DNA of 49,855 nucleotides from Fulvivirga sediminis. GTDB lineage: Bacteria; Bacteroidota; Bacteroidia; Cytophagales; Cyclobacteriaceae. The notes under the pieces are model-generated. The model was not told the DNA's origin. It made no database searches and worked only from the letters and a program-made list of their open reading frames with translations. The position numbers and the translations under genes are program-made. Shown here in pieces: positions 15,432 to 25,408 of this stretch. The first letter of the stretch is position 1. Every line of letters begins with the position of its first letter. The stretch covers positions 1 to 49,855 of the forward strand of contig NZ_JAESIY010000019.1 of the NCBI RefSeq assembly GCF_016757215.1, written 5' to 3'.

Positions 15432-17894
15432 TTAACTATACTGCCATACTAGCTCCTCGCCCTCCACTGATAGGTTTACTACGCTTCCTTTAGCTATCTC
15501 GCCGCTAATAATTTTGCGAGAAAGTGGTGAGCGTAAATCTGAACGAATAACACCTCTAATAGGCCTGGCTCCATATTTTGGAGTAAATCCTTTATGAGCC
15601 AGTAAGCTTTTGGCGTCATCTGACAGGTTTAATGTGATTTCTTGCTTTTCTAAAGCTTTGTATAGATCTTTCATCTGCACATCAAAAATCCTGATCACTC
15701 CATCTTCTGTAATCGGAGAGAAAGGCACTATCTCAGTAAGCCTACCCAAAAATTCTGGCCTGAAATGCATAGACATAAGATCAAGCAGATCAGTAGACTT
15801 AGGAATCTCACCGGCAGAAAAAGATTGAGCGACATGCTCACTACCTATATTTGAAGTGAAAAGCACTACGGCATTTGAAAAATCGCCCGTCTTTCCTAAT
15901 CGATCACTCAATTTACCTTCATCCAAAATCTGAAGAAATATATCAAACACTGAAGGGTGAGCCTTTTCTATTTCATCAAAAAGCACGATAGAGTAAGGCT
16001 TTTGTCTTATTTTATTTACCAGCAAGCCACCTTCTTCGTAGCCTACATATCCTGGAGGCGCTCCATAAAGCAATGCTGCCGAGTGCTCTTCCTTAAACTC
16101 AGACATGTCAAAACGAATAATAGCCTCTTCTGTCTGAAATAAGAACTCAGCCAATGACTTTGCTAACTCGGTCTTACCTGTTCCGGTAGGCCCGGTAAAA
16201 AAGAAAGATCCTATAGGCAAACCAGGTTTGCTCAGTCCAGACCTAGATTCCAATATAGCTTCCGTAACTGAAACGATAGCATGATCCTGCCCAATTACTC
16301 TTTTCTTGAGCTCATCTTCCATAGTAAGCAGTCTCTCCTTTTCATCTGTACGAAGCTTACCGGCTGGAATGCCCGTTTTATTAGCTATAGTAGCCGCTAC
16401 ATCATTCTGCTCTATATGCTCTTCTTTACTATCTACCTTACTTTGAAACTGGTCTAGCACATTTTCAATAGCCAAAGCATAATCTTCAACTGCTGTAATG
16501 CCCGAAACTGCTTCATCTGACCAATCTTCAAATAACAAATAACTAAAGAGGCCTTTTAACTCCATCCATTGCTTTTCCAGCTCAGCTAATTTTTCAGCCT
16601 CATCAGAGTTACTTTCTTTTATCTCTTTTACCTGTGTTTTTACCTTCTGCACATGATCAGCAGTGGTTTCCAACATGTAGCGTGTAGCTGACATGGTACG
16701 ATCTATTAAATCAATAGCTGAGTCTGGCAGACTACGCTCTTTGTTAAATCTTTTTGATAAGCGAATAGCTTCCGCTATGGTACCCTCATCCACTTTCAGG
16801 CTATGATGATTGGAATACTTATCGATAGTATCAGCTATCATTTTCAAGGCCCTTGCTTCATTTGGTTCTTCTAAACCGATTACTTCAAACCTTCTAAAAA
16901 GGCCTTCGTCATTTTCTATATTCTTTCTGAAAGCATCATTAGTAGACGTACCTATAAATGTGATTTGACCTTTAGCCAGCTCAGACTTCAAAATATTAAC
17001 CAAACCAGGATTACCATTTTCCTTATTGGTAATATTATTAATCTCATCGATAAGCAAAATAGGCTTAGAGAGACTTTTCAAAGCATTAAGTACTTTCTTA
17101 AACCGGTCTTCTATTTCACTTTTATAAGTGGCTCCTGATACCAGTTGTATGTAATCAAGCTCATAAATCTGAGCCCCTTTGAAGGCAGTAGGTACTGATT
17201 CGTTTACAACTACCTGCGTAAAACCATCAAGTAACACAGATTTACCAACACCCGGCTCACCTGTAATAAGCACATTAGGTTTTGAGTGCCTTCCCAGCAC
17301 CTCTAGCATCATTTTTATTTCAGCATCTCTGCCAGAAATAGCCTGCAACTGCCCTTGATCTGCCTCAAAAACTTTATCTATACAATAATCTCCCAGCACA
17401 GATGAAGATACTCCTGTTGGCAAAACAGACCTTCCCGCTTCACTGGCACCATTAATAGAAGCTACTTTAGATACCTGAAGAATGTCCTCAGCTTTAATGG
17501 GTAATGTTTTGAGCTGCTCATAAGAAAAGCCAACCCCTGGTGTACATATGGCAATGAAGAGCGCCGTGGGCGTTATTTCTTCCTCACCCAGCTTGAGTTT
17601 TACACTATCAGCCTCATTAAACACTGATTCTACCGACCGATCTCCATCAATTGTATCGGAGATACTAGCTTTTTTGGGAAGGGATTCAATTCTTACATCA
17701 CACCACTCTTCAAAATAATAGACATCCAAATCTAACTTTAAAAGCAGTGAATCTAATCCTGAATCTTTATGAAGAAGAGCCTTCAGTAAGTGAGCAGCAT
17801 TATACTCATTATTATGATATTCCTTTGCCAAAGATTGAGCAATATGAATAGCAGTTTTACTTCTTTGCTCTAAAGAAAATTCCACTAACTGCAT
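15432..17894 (-). CDS. clpV: T6SS sheath-recycling AAA+ ATPase TssH (ClpV)
   Basis: 820 residues with a ClpB/ClpV plan. Clp N-domain about 1-150 (RSKTAIHIAQSLAKEYHN, HLLKALL); AAA1 with Walker A GEPGVGKS near 212 and Walker B ILLIDEIN; a middle coiled region about 400-480; AAA2 with Walker A GPTGTGKT near 568 and Walker B VLFDEIEKAHP; C-terminal D2-small domain (YGARPIRGVIRSDLRSPLSRKI). It disassembles contracted TssB/TssC sheaths. The gene heads the tssH-tssB-tssC operon, 59 nt before tssB. ClpB is the alternative, but direct linkage to tssBC and tssD makes ClpV much more likely. Confidence 0.88.
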   Translation of the reverse strand: MQLVEFSLEQRSKTAIHIAQSLAKEYHNNEYNAAHLLKALLHKDSGLDSLLLKLDLDVYYFEEWCDVRIESLPKKASISDTIDGDRSVESVFNEADSVKLKLGEEEITPTALFIAICTPGVGFSYEQLKTLPIKAEDILQVSKVASINGASEAGRSVLPTGVSSSVLGDYCIDKVFEADQGQLQAISGRDAEIKMMLEVLGRHSKPNVLITGEPGVGKSVLLDGFTQVVVNESVPTAFKGAQIYELDYIQLVSGATYKSEIEDRFKKVLNALKSLSKPILLIDEINNITNKENGNPGLVNILKSELAKGQITFIGTSTNDAFRKNIENDEGLFRRFEVIGLEEPNEARALKMIADTIDKYSNHHSLKVDEGTIAEAIRLSKRFNKERSLPDSAIDLIDRTMSATRYMLETTADHVQKVKTQVKEIKESNSDEAEKLAELEKQWMELKGLFSYLLFEDWSDEAVSGITAVEDYALAIENVLDQFQSKVDSKEEHIEQNDVAATIANKTGIPAGKLRTDEKERLLTMEDELKKRVIGQDHAIVSVTEAILESRSGLSKPGLPIGSFFFTGPTGTGKTELAKSLAEFLFQTEEAIIRFDMSEFKEEHSAALLYGAPPGYVGYEEGGLLVNKIRQKPYSIVLFDEIEKAHPSVFDIFLQILDEGKLSDRLGKTGDFSNAVVLFTSNIGSEHVAQSFSAGEIPKSTDLLDLMSMHFRPEFLGRLTEIVPFSPITEDGVIRIFDVQMKDLYKALEKQEITLNLSDDAKSLLAHKGFTPKYGARPIRGVIRSDLRSPLSRKIISGEIAKGSVVNLSVEGEELVWQYS

Positions 17895-18236
17895 GAATTT
17901 AACAAATTAAAAAATTATATATATACTTATATTAGTGCAATACAAAAATTAAAGACAGCTACACTAAACTATTGACAACTTTACAAAAAAGAACTTAATT
18001 GATTAAATAAAAGTATAAAAAAAAATCATTTTTGCCTATTTTCATTATATAGTTAAACGTTTTATTACTTTAAACATATTTAAAAATATCAACCAATCTA
18101 GTTGGCATAATTTTCCAAGTCAAAAAATAATTTAATTAAATCAATTAGATATTCTGTCAATATTATCGATGAATGGAAGATAAAAGAGACGAGGTGCATC
18201 TTAAACACTCTATATATCAGCAAAATATAACTGCAA
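17895..18236 (-). other. AT-rich leader of the T6SS operon
   Basis: 342 nt without a gene, upstream of clpV on the minus strand. It must carry the operon promoter. A TAATTTTTG element at about 17945-17953 lies near clpV, but its spacing to an upstream TTG is not standard, so no exact promoter is claimed. Confidence 0.4.
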
Positions 18237-18285
18237 AATAAAAAAGGCGAGAATATTATTAGCAGGGCACTAAAATATCCTCACC
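18237..18285 (-). terminator. Terminator of the sulfotransferase gene
   Basis: Minus-strand arms GGTGAGGATATT (18285-18274) and AATATTCTCGCC (18257-18246) pair over 12 bp with two G-U pairs, then run into CTTTTTTATTTTG. It follows the stop of the 18331-19254 gene. Confidence 0.75.
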
Positions 18286-18330
18286 TAAAGGGTAAAATTA
18301 AATACTGTATAAAATAATTTACAAATTAAA

Positions 18331-19254
18331 TCATTTCCAAAGACTCAAATCACGGTTTAACAAAGATTCTGTCTTTTTAATATCCGGCTTATAATATTCA
18401 AATAATTCAGCCTGCGTTTTTTTATTAATATTCAAGCGGGTCAAATTCCTCTCGAATAATTTTCTAGATACCTTTTTTCGTTGCTCTTTATTTAAAAACA
18501 ATCTTACAAAAGGCCTTAAAACCACTATGATTTTTTTTCCTTCAAATAAAAACTCATGTAACCACCTTGATTTAGGCACTCCAGACATATTATGACGAGC
18601 CGAAGCATCTACTTCAACATTTTTATCTACTCCCAAGAACTCAAAAACCTCCTTCATGACCGTAGATGGTGAAGAGGAAAGTTCTTCATTTAAGACCACT
18701 TTCACAGAACTAAAATTATCCATAAAAGCCTTGAGACCCTCATAATATTGGCTCACCGCTTTATAATGATATATCAACTCGTAGTTTTTGGCAATTCTTT
18801 CTGGCTCGGCCTTTAACCCCTCTTCAAAAGATAAGTGCTCTCTATCATCTCTTCTCAAATGTTGATAGGCAGAAAAAGAACGCTTAACCGGATGCCTCAG
18901 TAATATAATTATCTTAGGATCTCCGTAAAGCTTTTTTATAAAAGGAATTGTTTTCTCATGAAAATAAAAAGTATCAGCACTAGACTCTCCAATAATCTTT
19001 TCATCCTTCACATCTTTAAACAGATCTTTATATTGATCGAAATCTTTAATATACCATGCTTCTACCCTATCATCCTTTGGCCCACCTAAGGGCAGATCCG
19101 TCACTTGGCTGCTAATATATCTAGGCTCCTTAGTATGAGACATATACACCTCTGGGTGTTGCTCTAAATATTGATGTAAAGATGATGTGCCGCATTTGGC
19201 CACTCCCACCACAAGAAGGTTGGGTAATACAGGTTTATCCTTTTGATTATTCAT
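18331..19254 (-). CDS. PAPS-dependent sulfotransferase
   Basis: 307 residues of the sulfotransferase (heparan N-sulfotransferase-like) family. The 5'-phosphosulfate loop is VVGVAKCGTSSLHQYLEQHP (residues about 14-33), with KEPRYI following. The 3'-phosphate motif is ILLRHPVKRSFSAYQHLRR (about 135-153), with the expected Arg and Ser. There is no signal peptide or membrane segment. It transfers sulfate from PAPS to a sugar or other acceptor, perhaps in surface polysaccharide synthesis; the acceptor cannot be told. It stands alone, with its own terminator. Confidence 0.85.
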   Translation of the reverse strand: MNNQKDKPVLPNLLVVGVAKCGTSSLHQYLEQHPEVYMSHTKEPRYISSQVTDLPLGGPKDDRVEAWYIKDFDQYKDLFKDVKDEKIIGESSADTFYFHEKTIPFIKKLYGDPKIIILLRHPVKRSFSAYQHLRRDDREHLSFEEGLKAEPERIAKNYELIYHYKAVSQYYEGLKAFMDNFSSVKVVLNEELSSSPSTVMKEVFEFLGVDKNVEVDASARHNMSGVPKSRWLHEFLFEGKKIIVVLRPFVRLFLNKEQRKKVSRKLFERNLTRLNINKKTQAELFEYYKPDIKKTESLLNRDLSLWK

Positions 19255-19725
19255 TAAATATTTCGACTAAAATAATACTGACTCAAACTAATAAAAAAAA
19301 TATTTATGACAATGCATTCACCCCCATAAGTATGTAAAACTTACGAAGAACCTACATTATCGTTTAAAATAAAAAACAGCAGCAATTACCAGTTGAGATT
19401 TACTATTTACTAATACAACTCAATGAACATTTTGTTACAACACTGCAACATTTAAAATAAAAATAGCAAAAAAACCCGACTGTACCGCTTGATGACTGAC
19501 CTCCAAAGGATATCGTTCAAAGCAAATAAAATAGAAGATTGAAAACTTTCAGTAGATACTATGACTAAATCATATATAATATAGGCCTTTGCTCTTTAGA
19601 GAAAGCTGACCAACCCAAATTTGTAGATATACAAAATAGGTAATAGAATAATATGAGCCAGGATGATTAAGAAATACTAAATAAATTAAATCTACACCTT
19701 AAATCCATCCCGGATGGACTCAAAA
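19255..19725. other. Intergenic region without recognisable gene
   Basis: About 470 nt, AT-rich, between the sulfotransferase promoter region and the tRNA-Arg terminator. No frame with coding character, no repeat and no tRNA was found. Confidence 0.5.
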
Positions 19726-19760
19726 CAAAAAAAGGAAGCTAAAATAGCATCCCTTTTTTT
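19726..19760 (-). terminator. Terminator after tRNA-Arg
   Basis: On the minus strand, AAGGGATGCTATTTTAGCTTCCTT folds into a stem (AAGG and GCTA arms) followed by TTTTTTTG, directly after the tRNA 3' end. Confidence 0.75.
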
Positions 19761-19762
19761 TG

Positions 19763-19836
19763 TGACCTCGCCAGGATTCAAACCTGGAACCTCTTGAGCC
19801 GTAATCAAGTGCTCTATTCAGTTGAGCTACGAGGCC
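19763..19836 (-). tRNA. tRNA-Arg (ACG)
   Basis: 74 nt. Acceptor GGCCTCG pairs with CGAGGTC (one G-U). Anticodon stem CTTGA/TCAAG holds loop TTACGGC, giving anticodon ACG. T-arm CCAGG-TTTGAAT-CCTGG; discriminator A. CCA is not encoded. All arms are intact. Confidence 0.93.
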
Positions 19837-19853
19837 TTTTCAAAATTGAGATG

Positions 19854-19861
19854 CAAATGTA
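19854..19861 (-). promoter_or_regulatory. Bacteroidota-type -7 element for tRNA-Arg
   Basis: TACATTTG on the minus strand matches the TAnnTTTG consensus of the Bacteroidota housekeeping sigma factor. It lies about 18 nt before the tRNA 5' end, an expected distance for a short leader. Confidence 0.6.
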
Positions 19862-19916
19862 ATCAATAATTCCTCTTAAAAAAAGCATTATTCACGTATA
19901 CTTTTTTAAAAAACCT

Positions 19917-19924
19917 TATCTTTG
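19917..19924 (+). promoter_or_regulatory. Bacteroidota-type -7 element for the beta-barrel gene
   Basis: TATCTTTG matches TAnnTTTG exactly and lies 41 nt before the ATG at 19965. A clear -33 TTG is not seen. Confidence 0.55.
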
Positions 19925-19964
19925 ACGCCTACAATAAAATGAAAGATTTCAGGTTAATTATACT

Positions 19965-20732
19965 ATGAAGAAAATTTCGCTCTATTTCCTTACAGCACTT
20001 ATTTCTGTTTCCACCTACGCTACCGGCACAGAACCATCAAAAAAAAATAAGGAGACCCCCTCAGAAAGGCTTCAGCCTATGAAAATCAGAAATCGTGCTG
20101 CCAGGCCTGATATTCCTGGTTCATTAATTCTCAACATAGGTTGGAATATATTGCAGGATAATTCTGAAGAGCTAGAAATCAGCACTTTAGGCTCACGTAC
20201 TTTTGAAATGTACTATTTATACGATATGCCACTTGGTAATTCTGGTTTCGAGATAAGACCAGGTATAGGTATTGGCGTAGACAAATTCAAGTTTGACAAA
20301 AAAGTAACTATAGATCAAAGCGTGAATGCTAACGGAGATACAGAAGTAAGCACCGTTCCTTTAAGCGATGACTGGGATGTAGCTAAGTCTCAATTAGCTT
20401 CCAGCTATGTAGATATTCCTTTGGAAATTAGATTCTTTGCCAACCCTGATGATAAAAGAAGAAGCTTCAACGTAAGCGTTGGAGGTAAAATAGGAGTAAG
20501 ATTTAGCTCACACACGAAAGTGAAATATTCTCATGAGGACGAAAATGCTAAGCTAAAGATTAAGAAAGATTTTGGCCTTAATCGTTTCCGATACGGACTT
20601 ACTGGCCGATTAGGTATTGGGGGATTCAACTTATTCTACTACCAAAGTCTGTCTCCATTATTTGATGATGGCCCCGCCGGTACAGATGATGCCACCAAGA
20701 TTACTGTAGGATTAACCTTCACAGCATTTTAA
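19965..20732 (+). CDS. Outer-membrane beta-barrel protein
   Basis: 255 residues with a signal peptide (MKKISLYFLTALISVSTYATG). The mature protein has alternating beta strands ending in the aromatic or hydrophobic pattern of outer-membrane barrels (FEMYYLYDMPLGNSGFEIRPGIGIGV, SSYVDIPLEIRFF, NVSVGGKIGVRFS, RYGLTGRLGIGGFNLFYYQSL, ITVGLTFTAF with terminal Phe). This resembles the PorT or outer-membrane beta-barrel families common in Bacteroidota. No specific substrate is indicated. It is monocistronic, with a TATCTTTG promoter and a strong terminator. Confidence 0.75.
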   Translation: MKKISLYFLTALISVSTYATGTEPSKKNKETPSERLQPMKIRNRAARPDIPGSLILNIGWNILQDNSEELEISTLGSRTFEMYYLYDMPLGNSGFEIRPGIGIGVDKFKFDKKVTIDQSVNANGDTEVSTVPLSDDWDVAKSQLASSYVDIPLEIRFFANPDDKRRSFNVSVGGKIGVRFSSHTKVKYSHEDENAKLKIKKDFGLNRFRYGLTGRLGIGGFNLFYYQSLSPLFDDGPAGTDDATKITVGLTFTAF

Positions 20733-20745
20733 GCAAAAAACACGC

Positions 20746-20774
20746 AAAGCTGCCTCTCTAGAGGCAGCTTTTTT
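20746..20774. terminator. Bidirectional terminator between the barrel gene and the crotonase gene
   Basis: AAGCTGCCTCT-CTAG-AGGCAGCTT is a near-perfect stem followed by TTTTT on the plus strand and preceded by AAA. It sits between the convergent stop codons at 20732 and 20778. Confidence 0.85.
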
Positions 20775-20777
20775 TAT

Positions 20778-21557
20778 CTAGTTGCCGCTAAATTTAGGTT
20801 TTCGTTTTTCCATAAAGGCACTCACCCCCTCTTTATAATCATGAGTATTACCTGCTATTTCCTGACAGTAAGCCTCATATTCCAACATATCATCTAGCGA
20901 AGCATTTCCTGATTTATTGAGCATCTTCTTCATTAGACCTATTGCTTTTGTAGGTGCATTGGCATAATAATCTGCATAAGCCTTCACGGCACCATCAAGA
21001 TCGGAGCCAGATACCACTTTATTTACTATACCCAACTCATAGGCTTCTTTCCCATTAGTTCGAGAGCCCATGGTACTCAACTCAAATGCTTTAGTACTAC
21101 CTACTAGCCGTGGCAAAAAATACGATGAACCGGAATCTAACACCAGACCTATATTCACAAAAACTTCGGTTAGCACTGCCTCCTCCGCTGCCACTATTAT
21201 ATCACAAGCCAAAGCTAAGGAACAGCCAGCGCCAGCCGCTACACCATTCAACTTGCAAATAATAGGTTTAGGCATACCTTTCATTAGCCTGATAATAGGA
21301 TTATACCTTTTATTTAAAGATTGCATGAAAGACTTATTTTCATCTATAGAAGCCTCCTTCAGATCTTGACCGGAACAAAATGCTTTACCAGCTCCAGTAA
21401 GCACCACTACTCTCACGGCATCATCTTTTCCAATATCTTTCAGTGCTTTCTGCAGCTCGTAAGTAATAGTGTCATTAAGCGCATTATACACCTCGGGCCT
21501 ATTGAGAGTTACTGTGCAAACACCACCTTCGGTGGTTATTTTCAAATGTTCATACAT
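20778..21557 (-). CDS. Enoyl-CoA hydratase/isomerase (crotonase) family, PaaG-like
   Basis: The frame extends to 21599, but MYEHLKITTE at 21557 is the usual crotonase start, giving 259 residues. Crotonase features: VTLNRPEVYNALND, the CoA-binding AFCSGQDLKEA, oxyanion-hole region KLNGVAAGAGCSLALACDI, and FVNIGLVLDSGSSYFLPRLVG, with Asp in the position typical of PaaG-type isomerases (1,2-epoxyphenylacetyl-CoA isomerase). It acts in the cytoplasm on acyl-CoA substrates. No other phenylacetate genes are present, so the exact substrate is uncertain. Confidence 0.82.
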   Translation of the reverse strand: MYEHLKITTEGGVCTVTLNRPEVYNALNDTITYELQKALKDIGKDDAVRVVVLTGAGKAFCSGQDLKEASIDENKSFMQSLNKRYNPIIRLMKGMPKPIICKLNGVAAGAGCSLALACDIIVAAEEAVLTEVFVNIGLVLDSGSSYFLPRLVGSTKAFELSTMGSRTNGKEAYELGIVNKVVSGSDLDGAVKAYADYYANAPTKAIGLMKKMLNKSGNASLDDMLEYEAYCQEIAGNTHDYKEGVSAFMEKRKPKFSGN

Positions 21558-21635
21558 GAGGATTAGGTTTTTGATTATAAAAAGTGCCAACAAAACCATT
21601 TTCTAAACCCAGAAAATGTCATCGGCCATACTTTC

Positions 21636-22253
21636 TTATAATATTAACAAGGCTGCCGCTAAATTGACAGAAAAACCTAGTAAACTTCCGAAATGAACTT
21701 CGGATGGTGAATGAGAATTAAGGTATAATCTAGATGAACATACTAACCCATGAAGCACCAAGGCCACCATTAAGGGAATAAACAGCATGCTATCAAGATA
21801 TTTGTAATGAAAAACCAACAAAAATGCCAGCAAACCTGCGGTACCAGCACTATGTGCACTAATTTTATAGAAGCAAGTAACAATAGTAATGAGTAGAATA
21901 GTGACCGTCATAGCCCCAAACATCACCATGAAATTAACCCCAAAAACTGGCTTACTTATAAAGAAATAACTTGCCAAGCCATACCACATGGTAATAAAAG
22001 AAAACGGCAAAAGTCTTTCTTTCCTATCTTCCAAGCGTATACTGCTAATAGAATTCGTAACCTTGAGCATAAGTACACTTACAATAGGCAAGAGATAAGT
22101 TAAAACGAAGATAATTGCCACTACGGCCAGCACCGAACTTTGGCCCACCGGTAAAATTACTGAAGGCGCAAAAAAGTACAGCGTCAACACCAAAAGTGTA
22201 GCCATCAGTAAAGGATGGAACAATACAGAAATAAAATTAGCAATCTGCCTCAA
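21636..22253 (-). CDS. PAP2-like integral membrane protein
   Basis: 205 residues with about six membrane segments. The C-terminal half has KISAHSAGTAGLL and SRLYLNSHSPSEVHFGSLLG, which correspond to the histidine-containing phosphatase motifs of the PAP2 superfamily (SAHSAG and the SPSEV/H region). The first KxxxxxxRP motif is not evident; KERLLPF partly replaces it. It could be a lipid phosphatase or an inactive relative. It begins 2 nt after rpoN on the same strand, so the two are co-transcribed. Confidence 0.6.
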   Translation of the reverse strand: MRQIANFISVLFHPLLMATLLVLTLYFFAPSVILPVGQSSVLAVVAIIFVLTYLLPIVSVLMLKVTNSISSIRLEDRKERLLPFSFITMWYGLASYFFISKPVFGVNFMVMFGAMTVTILLITIVTCFYKISAHSAGTAGLLAFLLVFHYKYLDSMLFIPLMVALVLHGLVCSSRLYLNSHSPSEVHFGSLLGFSVNLAAALLIL

Positions 22254-22255
22254 AC

Positions 22256-23689
22256 CTACAACTCTTTCCTTAACCTGGCCACAGGTATATTCATTTGTTC
22301 TCTATATTTAGCCACGGTACGTCTGGCTATATTGTAACCTTTAGCTTTTAATAGCTTCTCAAGCTTATCATCACTAAGCGGTTTCTTTTTATCTTCCTCA
22401 TCAATAATCATCTTCAGCTCATTCTTCACCTCTCTACTACTTACATCCTCCCCTGAGTCTGTAGCTATACCTTCTGAGAAGAAATACTTAAGCGGAAAAA
22501 TACCAAAATCAGTCTGTACAGATTTACTATTCGCCACCCTGGAAACAGTGGAAATATCCATATTGATGATATTGGCGATATCTTTTAATATCATGGGGCG
22601 AAGCTTACTTTCATCGCCTTCCAAGAAATATTCATACTGAAAATCAACTATAGCACGCATAGTATTAAGCAAAGTATGTTGCCTTTGCTTTATAGCGTCA
22701 ATAAACCACTTAGCTGCATCCAGCTTTTGCTTCACAAAGCTCACCGTATCTTTTAGCTTTTTATCTGATTTATCACTCTTATCATATGCCTGTAACATTT
22801 CGGAATATGACCTGCTCACCCTTAGCTCCGGAGCGTTTCTAGAGTTTAACGACAGCTCTAGCTCTCCGTTATCATTAGAAAGAATAAAATCAGGAATAAG
22901 ATATTGGGTTCTCACCAGACCAGCAGAGCTTCCCCCTGGCTTAGGATTGAGCTTTCTTATCAGTTCAATAGCATCTTTGACATAGTCTTCATCATCTATA
23001 TCAAGCTTCTTCATTATTTTACTGTAGTGCTTTTTAGTAAATTCATCAAAGCACTCTCCTAATATTTTTTTTGCTACGTAAACATCTACATTCTGATCAT
23101 CAGGTCTTCTTTCTAACTGCAAAAGCAGACATTCTTGCAGATCTCTGGCAGCTATTCCAGGAGGATCAAAATCCTGAATTTTACGTAAGATTTCTTCCAC
23201 CTCATCTACATCAGTATCAATATTTTGAGAAAAGGCCAAATCATTAATAATAGAATCTACATCTCTGCGGATGTACCCATCACTCTCTATGCTACCTATT
23301 AGCTGCTTACCTATTACATATTGTCTATCATCCAACCTGAGAAACCCTAGCTGATCCATTAAGCGCTCATTAAGAGTAGAATGCATAGCTATCGGCATTT
23401 CCTTATCTTCATTGTCGCCGTCACCCTGCATTTTATAGCCACTAAAATCATCGTCACGCAGATAATCCTCCACATCAAGCTCATCATCTTGAGTCTCTGT
23501 CTCTTCGTAATCGTCTGAAATTTCTTCTGGCTCCTCTTCTTTTCCTTCTTCCAAAGCCGGATTCTCCTCCAGTTCCTCTTCCACCCTGCTTTCCAGCTCG
23601 GCAGTAGGGATCTGCAACAGCTTAATAAATTGTATTTGCTGCGGAGATAATTTCTGTTGTAAACTTTGGGTTAAACCAAGCTTCTGCAT
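22256..23689 (-). CDS. rpoN: RNA polymerase sigma-54 factor
   Basis: 477 residues. Region I is Gln/Leu-rich at the N-terminus (MQKLGLTQSLQQKLSPQQIQ), then an acidic region II (ENPALEEGKEEEPEE). The core-binding domain has FDPPGIAARDLQECLLLQL. The DNA-binding part has MILKDIANIINMDISTVSRVANSKSVQTDFGIFPLKYFFSEG, and the RpoN box is ARRTVAKYREQMNIP near the end. Complete and ordinary. Divergent from asnS. It is worth noting that proteobacterial rtcB operons are sigma-54 dependent, but no RtcR-type activator is present here. Confidence 0.95.
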   Translation of the reverse strand: MQKLGLTQSLQQKLSPQQIQFIKLLQIPTAELESRVEEELEENPALEEGKEEEPEEISDDYEETETQDDELDVEDYLRDDDFSGYKMQGDGDNEDKEMPIAMHSTLNERLMDQLGFLRLDDRQYVIGKQLIGSIESDGYIRRDVDSIINDLAFSQNIDTDVDEVEEILRKIQDFDPPGIAARDLQECLLLQLERRPDDQNVDVYVAKKILGECFDEFTKKHYSKIMKKLDIDDEDYVKDAIELIRKLNPKPGGSSAGLVRTQYLIPDFILSNDNGELELSLNSRNAPELRVSRSYSEMLQAYDKSDKSDKKLKDTVSFVKQKLDAAKWFIDAIKQRQHTLLNTMRAIVDFQYEYFLEGDESKLRPMILKDIANIINMDISTVSRVANSKSVQTDFGIFPLKYFFSEGIATDSGEDVSSREVKNELKMIIDEEDKKKPLSDDKLEKLLKAKGYNIARRTVAKYREQMNIPVARLRKEL

Positions 23690-23839
23690 CCTGTGATTTT
23701 ACTTAAATCTTGCTCTGAATAAATTTACATCAAAGTTATTATATTTCTATGATTCTTTGACTAAAAGCCTAAATTATCGTTTTTTTGCCGATCTATTTAA
23801 GGCTCTAGTAAGCATTAACAAATCAATTAAATATTAGTT

Positions 23840-25282
23840 GTGGAAGATCTAAAAAGAATCAAAATTAAGGAGCTAATGGATGCTCCCGTTGTCGGAAAAA
23901 AAGTCAATGTAAAAGGTTGGGTAAGAACCTTCCGTAGTAATCGATTTATAGCCATAAATGACGGATCCACAATTAATAACATGCAGGCCGTGGTGGATTT
24001 CGAAGCTATGGACGAGCAATTGCTTAAGCGTGTAACCACTGGTGCTTGTGTATCTGTAACAGGTGAATTGAAAGAATCTTTAGGCAAAGGCCAAACCGTA
24101 GAAGTGATAGTAGAATCTCTGGAAATATTAGGAGACGCTGACCCTGAGAAATATCCTTTGCAACCAAAAAAACACTCGCTGGAATTTTTGCGAGAAATAG
24201 CTCACCTAAGGGTAAGGACAAACACTTTCAGCGCAATTTATAGAGTACGTCATGCTATGATTTTTGCTGTGCACAACTTCTTTAACCAAAAAGGTTTTTA
24301 TAATGTGCATACACCTATCATTACAGGATCTGACGCTGAAGGTGCTGGAGAAATGTTTCGTGTAACTACTTTAGACTTAACTAACCCTCCTAAAAATGAA
24401 GATGGAACTATAAATAACAAAGAAGATTTCTTCGGAAAAGAGACCAACCTCACTGTGTCTGGCCAGCTAGAAGGAGAAACGGCGGCCATGGGCATGTCTG
24501 AGATTTACACTTTCGGACCTACTTTCAGAGCTGAGAATTCAAACACCTCACGCCACCTGGCTGAGTTTTGGATGATAGAGCCTGAAATGGCCTTTTATGA
24601 TATTAATGACAACATGGATTTAGCAGAGGAATTTGTTAAATACCTAGTGAAATATGCCCTGGAAAACTGTAAGGATGACCTTGAGTTTTTAAACCAAAGA
24701 GCTCTGGACGAAGAAAAAGGAAAGCCTCAGAACGAAAGAAGCAGCATGAGCCTTTTAGAGAGATTACAGTTTGTGGCTGACAATGAGTTTGAGCGCGTTA
24801 CTTACACTGAGGCCATAGATATCTTAAAAAACTCTAAACCTAACAAAAAGAAGAAGTTCCAATACTTAATAGAAGAGTGGGGAGCCGATTTACAATCAGA
24901 ACATGAGCGCTTTTTGGTAGAGAAGCATTTTGAAAAACCTGTAATTCTATACAACTACCCTAAAGACATTAAAGCATTTTACATGCGACAAAATAATGAC
25001 GACAAAACGGTAGCTGCCATGGACGTACTCTTCCCTGGAATAGGAGAGATCATAGGAGGCTCTCAGAGAGAGGAACGTTATGATGTATTAAAAGCCAGAG
25101 TAGACGAGCTAGGCATACCAGAAAAAGACCTTTGGTGGTATTTAGATCTAAGAAAGTTCGGATCAGCCCCTCATAGCGGCTTCGGATTAGGCTTCGAAAG
25201 ATTAATTCTTTTTGTTACTGGAATGGGTAACATTAGAGATGTAATTCCATTTCCAAGAACACCAGATAACGCAGAATTTTAA
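23840..25282 (+). CDS. asnS: Asparaginyl-tRNA synthetase
   Basis: 480 residues, class II aaRS. The start codon is GTG ([12 protein letters not shown]), since no in-frame ATG gives a full OB-fold domain. OB fold about 15-110 ([23 protein letters not shown]). Catalytic core motifs: motif 1 region [19 protein letters not shown]; motif 2 [24 protein letters not shown]; motif 3 [15 protein letters not shown]. It charges tRNA-Asn with asparagine. Followed by a UUCG-capped terminator. Confidence 0.95.
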   Translation: MEDLKRIKIKELMDAPVVGKKVNVKGWVRTFRSNRFIAINDGSTINNMQAVVDFEAMDEQLLKRVTTGACVSVTGELKESLGKGQTVEVIVESLEILGDADPEKYPLQPKKHSLEFLREIAHLRVRTNTFSAIYRVRHAMIFAVHNFFNQKGFYNVHTPIITGSDAEGAGEMFRVTTLDLTNPPKNEDGTINNKEDFFGKETNLTVSGQLEGETAAMGMSEIYTFGPTFRAENSNTSRHLAEFWMIEPEMAFYDINDNMDLAEEFVKYLVKYALENCKDDLEFLNQRALDEEKGKPQNERSSMSLLERLQFVADNEFERVTYTEAIDILKNSKPNKKKKFQYLIEEWGADLQSEHERFLVEKHFEKPVILYNYPKDIKAFYMRQNNDDKTVAAMDVLFPGIGEIIGGSQREERYDVLKARVDELGIPEKDLWWYLDLRKFGSAPHSGFGLGFERLILFVTGMGNIRDVIPFPRTPDNAEF

Positions 25283-25292
25283 TCAATTATAT

Positions 25293-25319
25293 AAAGGAGG
25301 TTTCGACCTCCTTTTTTTT
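25293..25319 (+). terminator. Terminator of asnS
   Basis: AAAGGAGGT-TTCG-ACCTCCTTT followed by TTTTT, 10 nt after the asnS stop codon. UUCG tetraloop. Confidence 0.9.
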
Positions 25320-25331
25320 AATAGCACAAAT

Positions 25332-25408
25332 AAAAAAAGTCGCCCTTTACCAGAGAGCGACTTTTGCTGCTGTATAGCATAGTAACCAACTTTAACTGTA
25401 CAGCTCTT
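25332..25408 (-). ncRNA. Small RNA cassette, copy 1
   Basis: On the minus strand a promoter-like block (CAATTG at 25442-25447, 18 nt, TAGGTTGA at 25416-25423) precedes a short RNA. Helix I GCTGTACAG/CTATACAGC has one C-A mismatch, and its loop contains GTTGGTT. Helix II is a terminator, AAGTCGCTC-TCTGGTAAA-GGGCGACTT plus T7. The predicted RNA is about 77 nt. The start point is inferred from promoter spacing. Unit 25332-25602 is almost the same as 25603-25873. Confidence 0.75.
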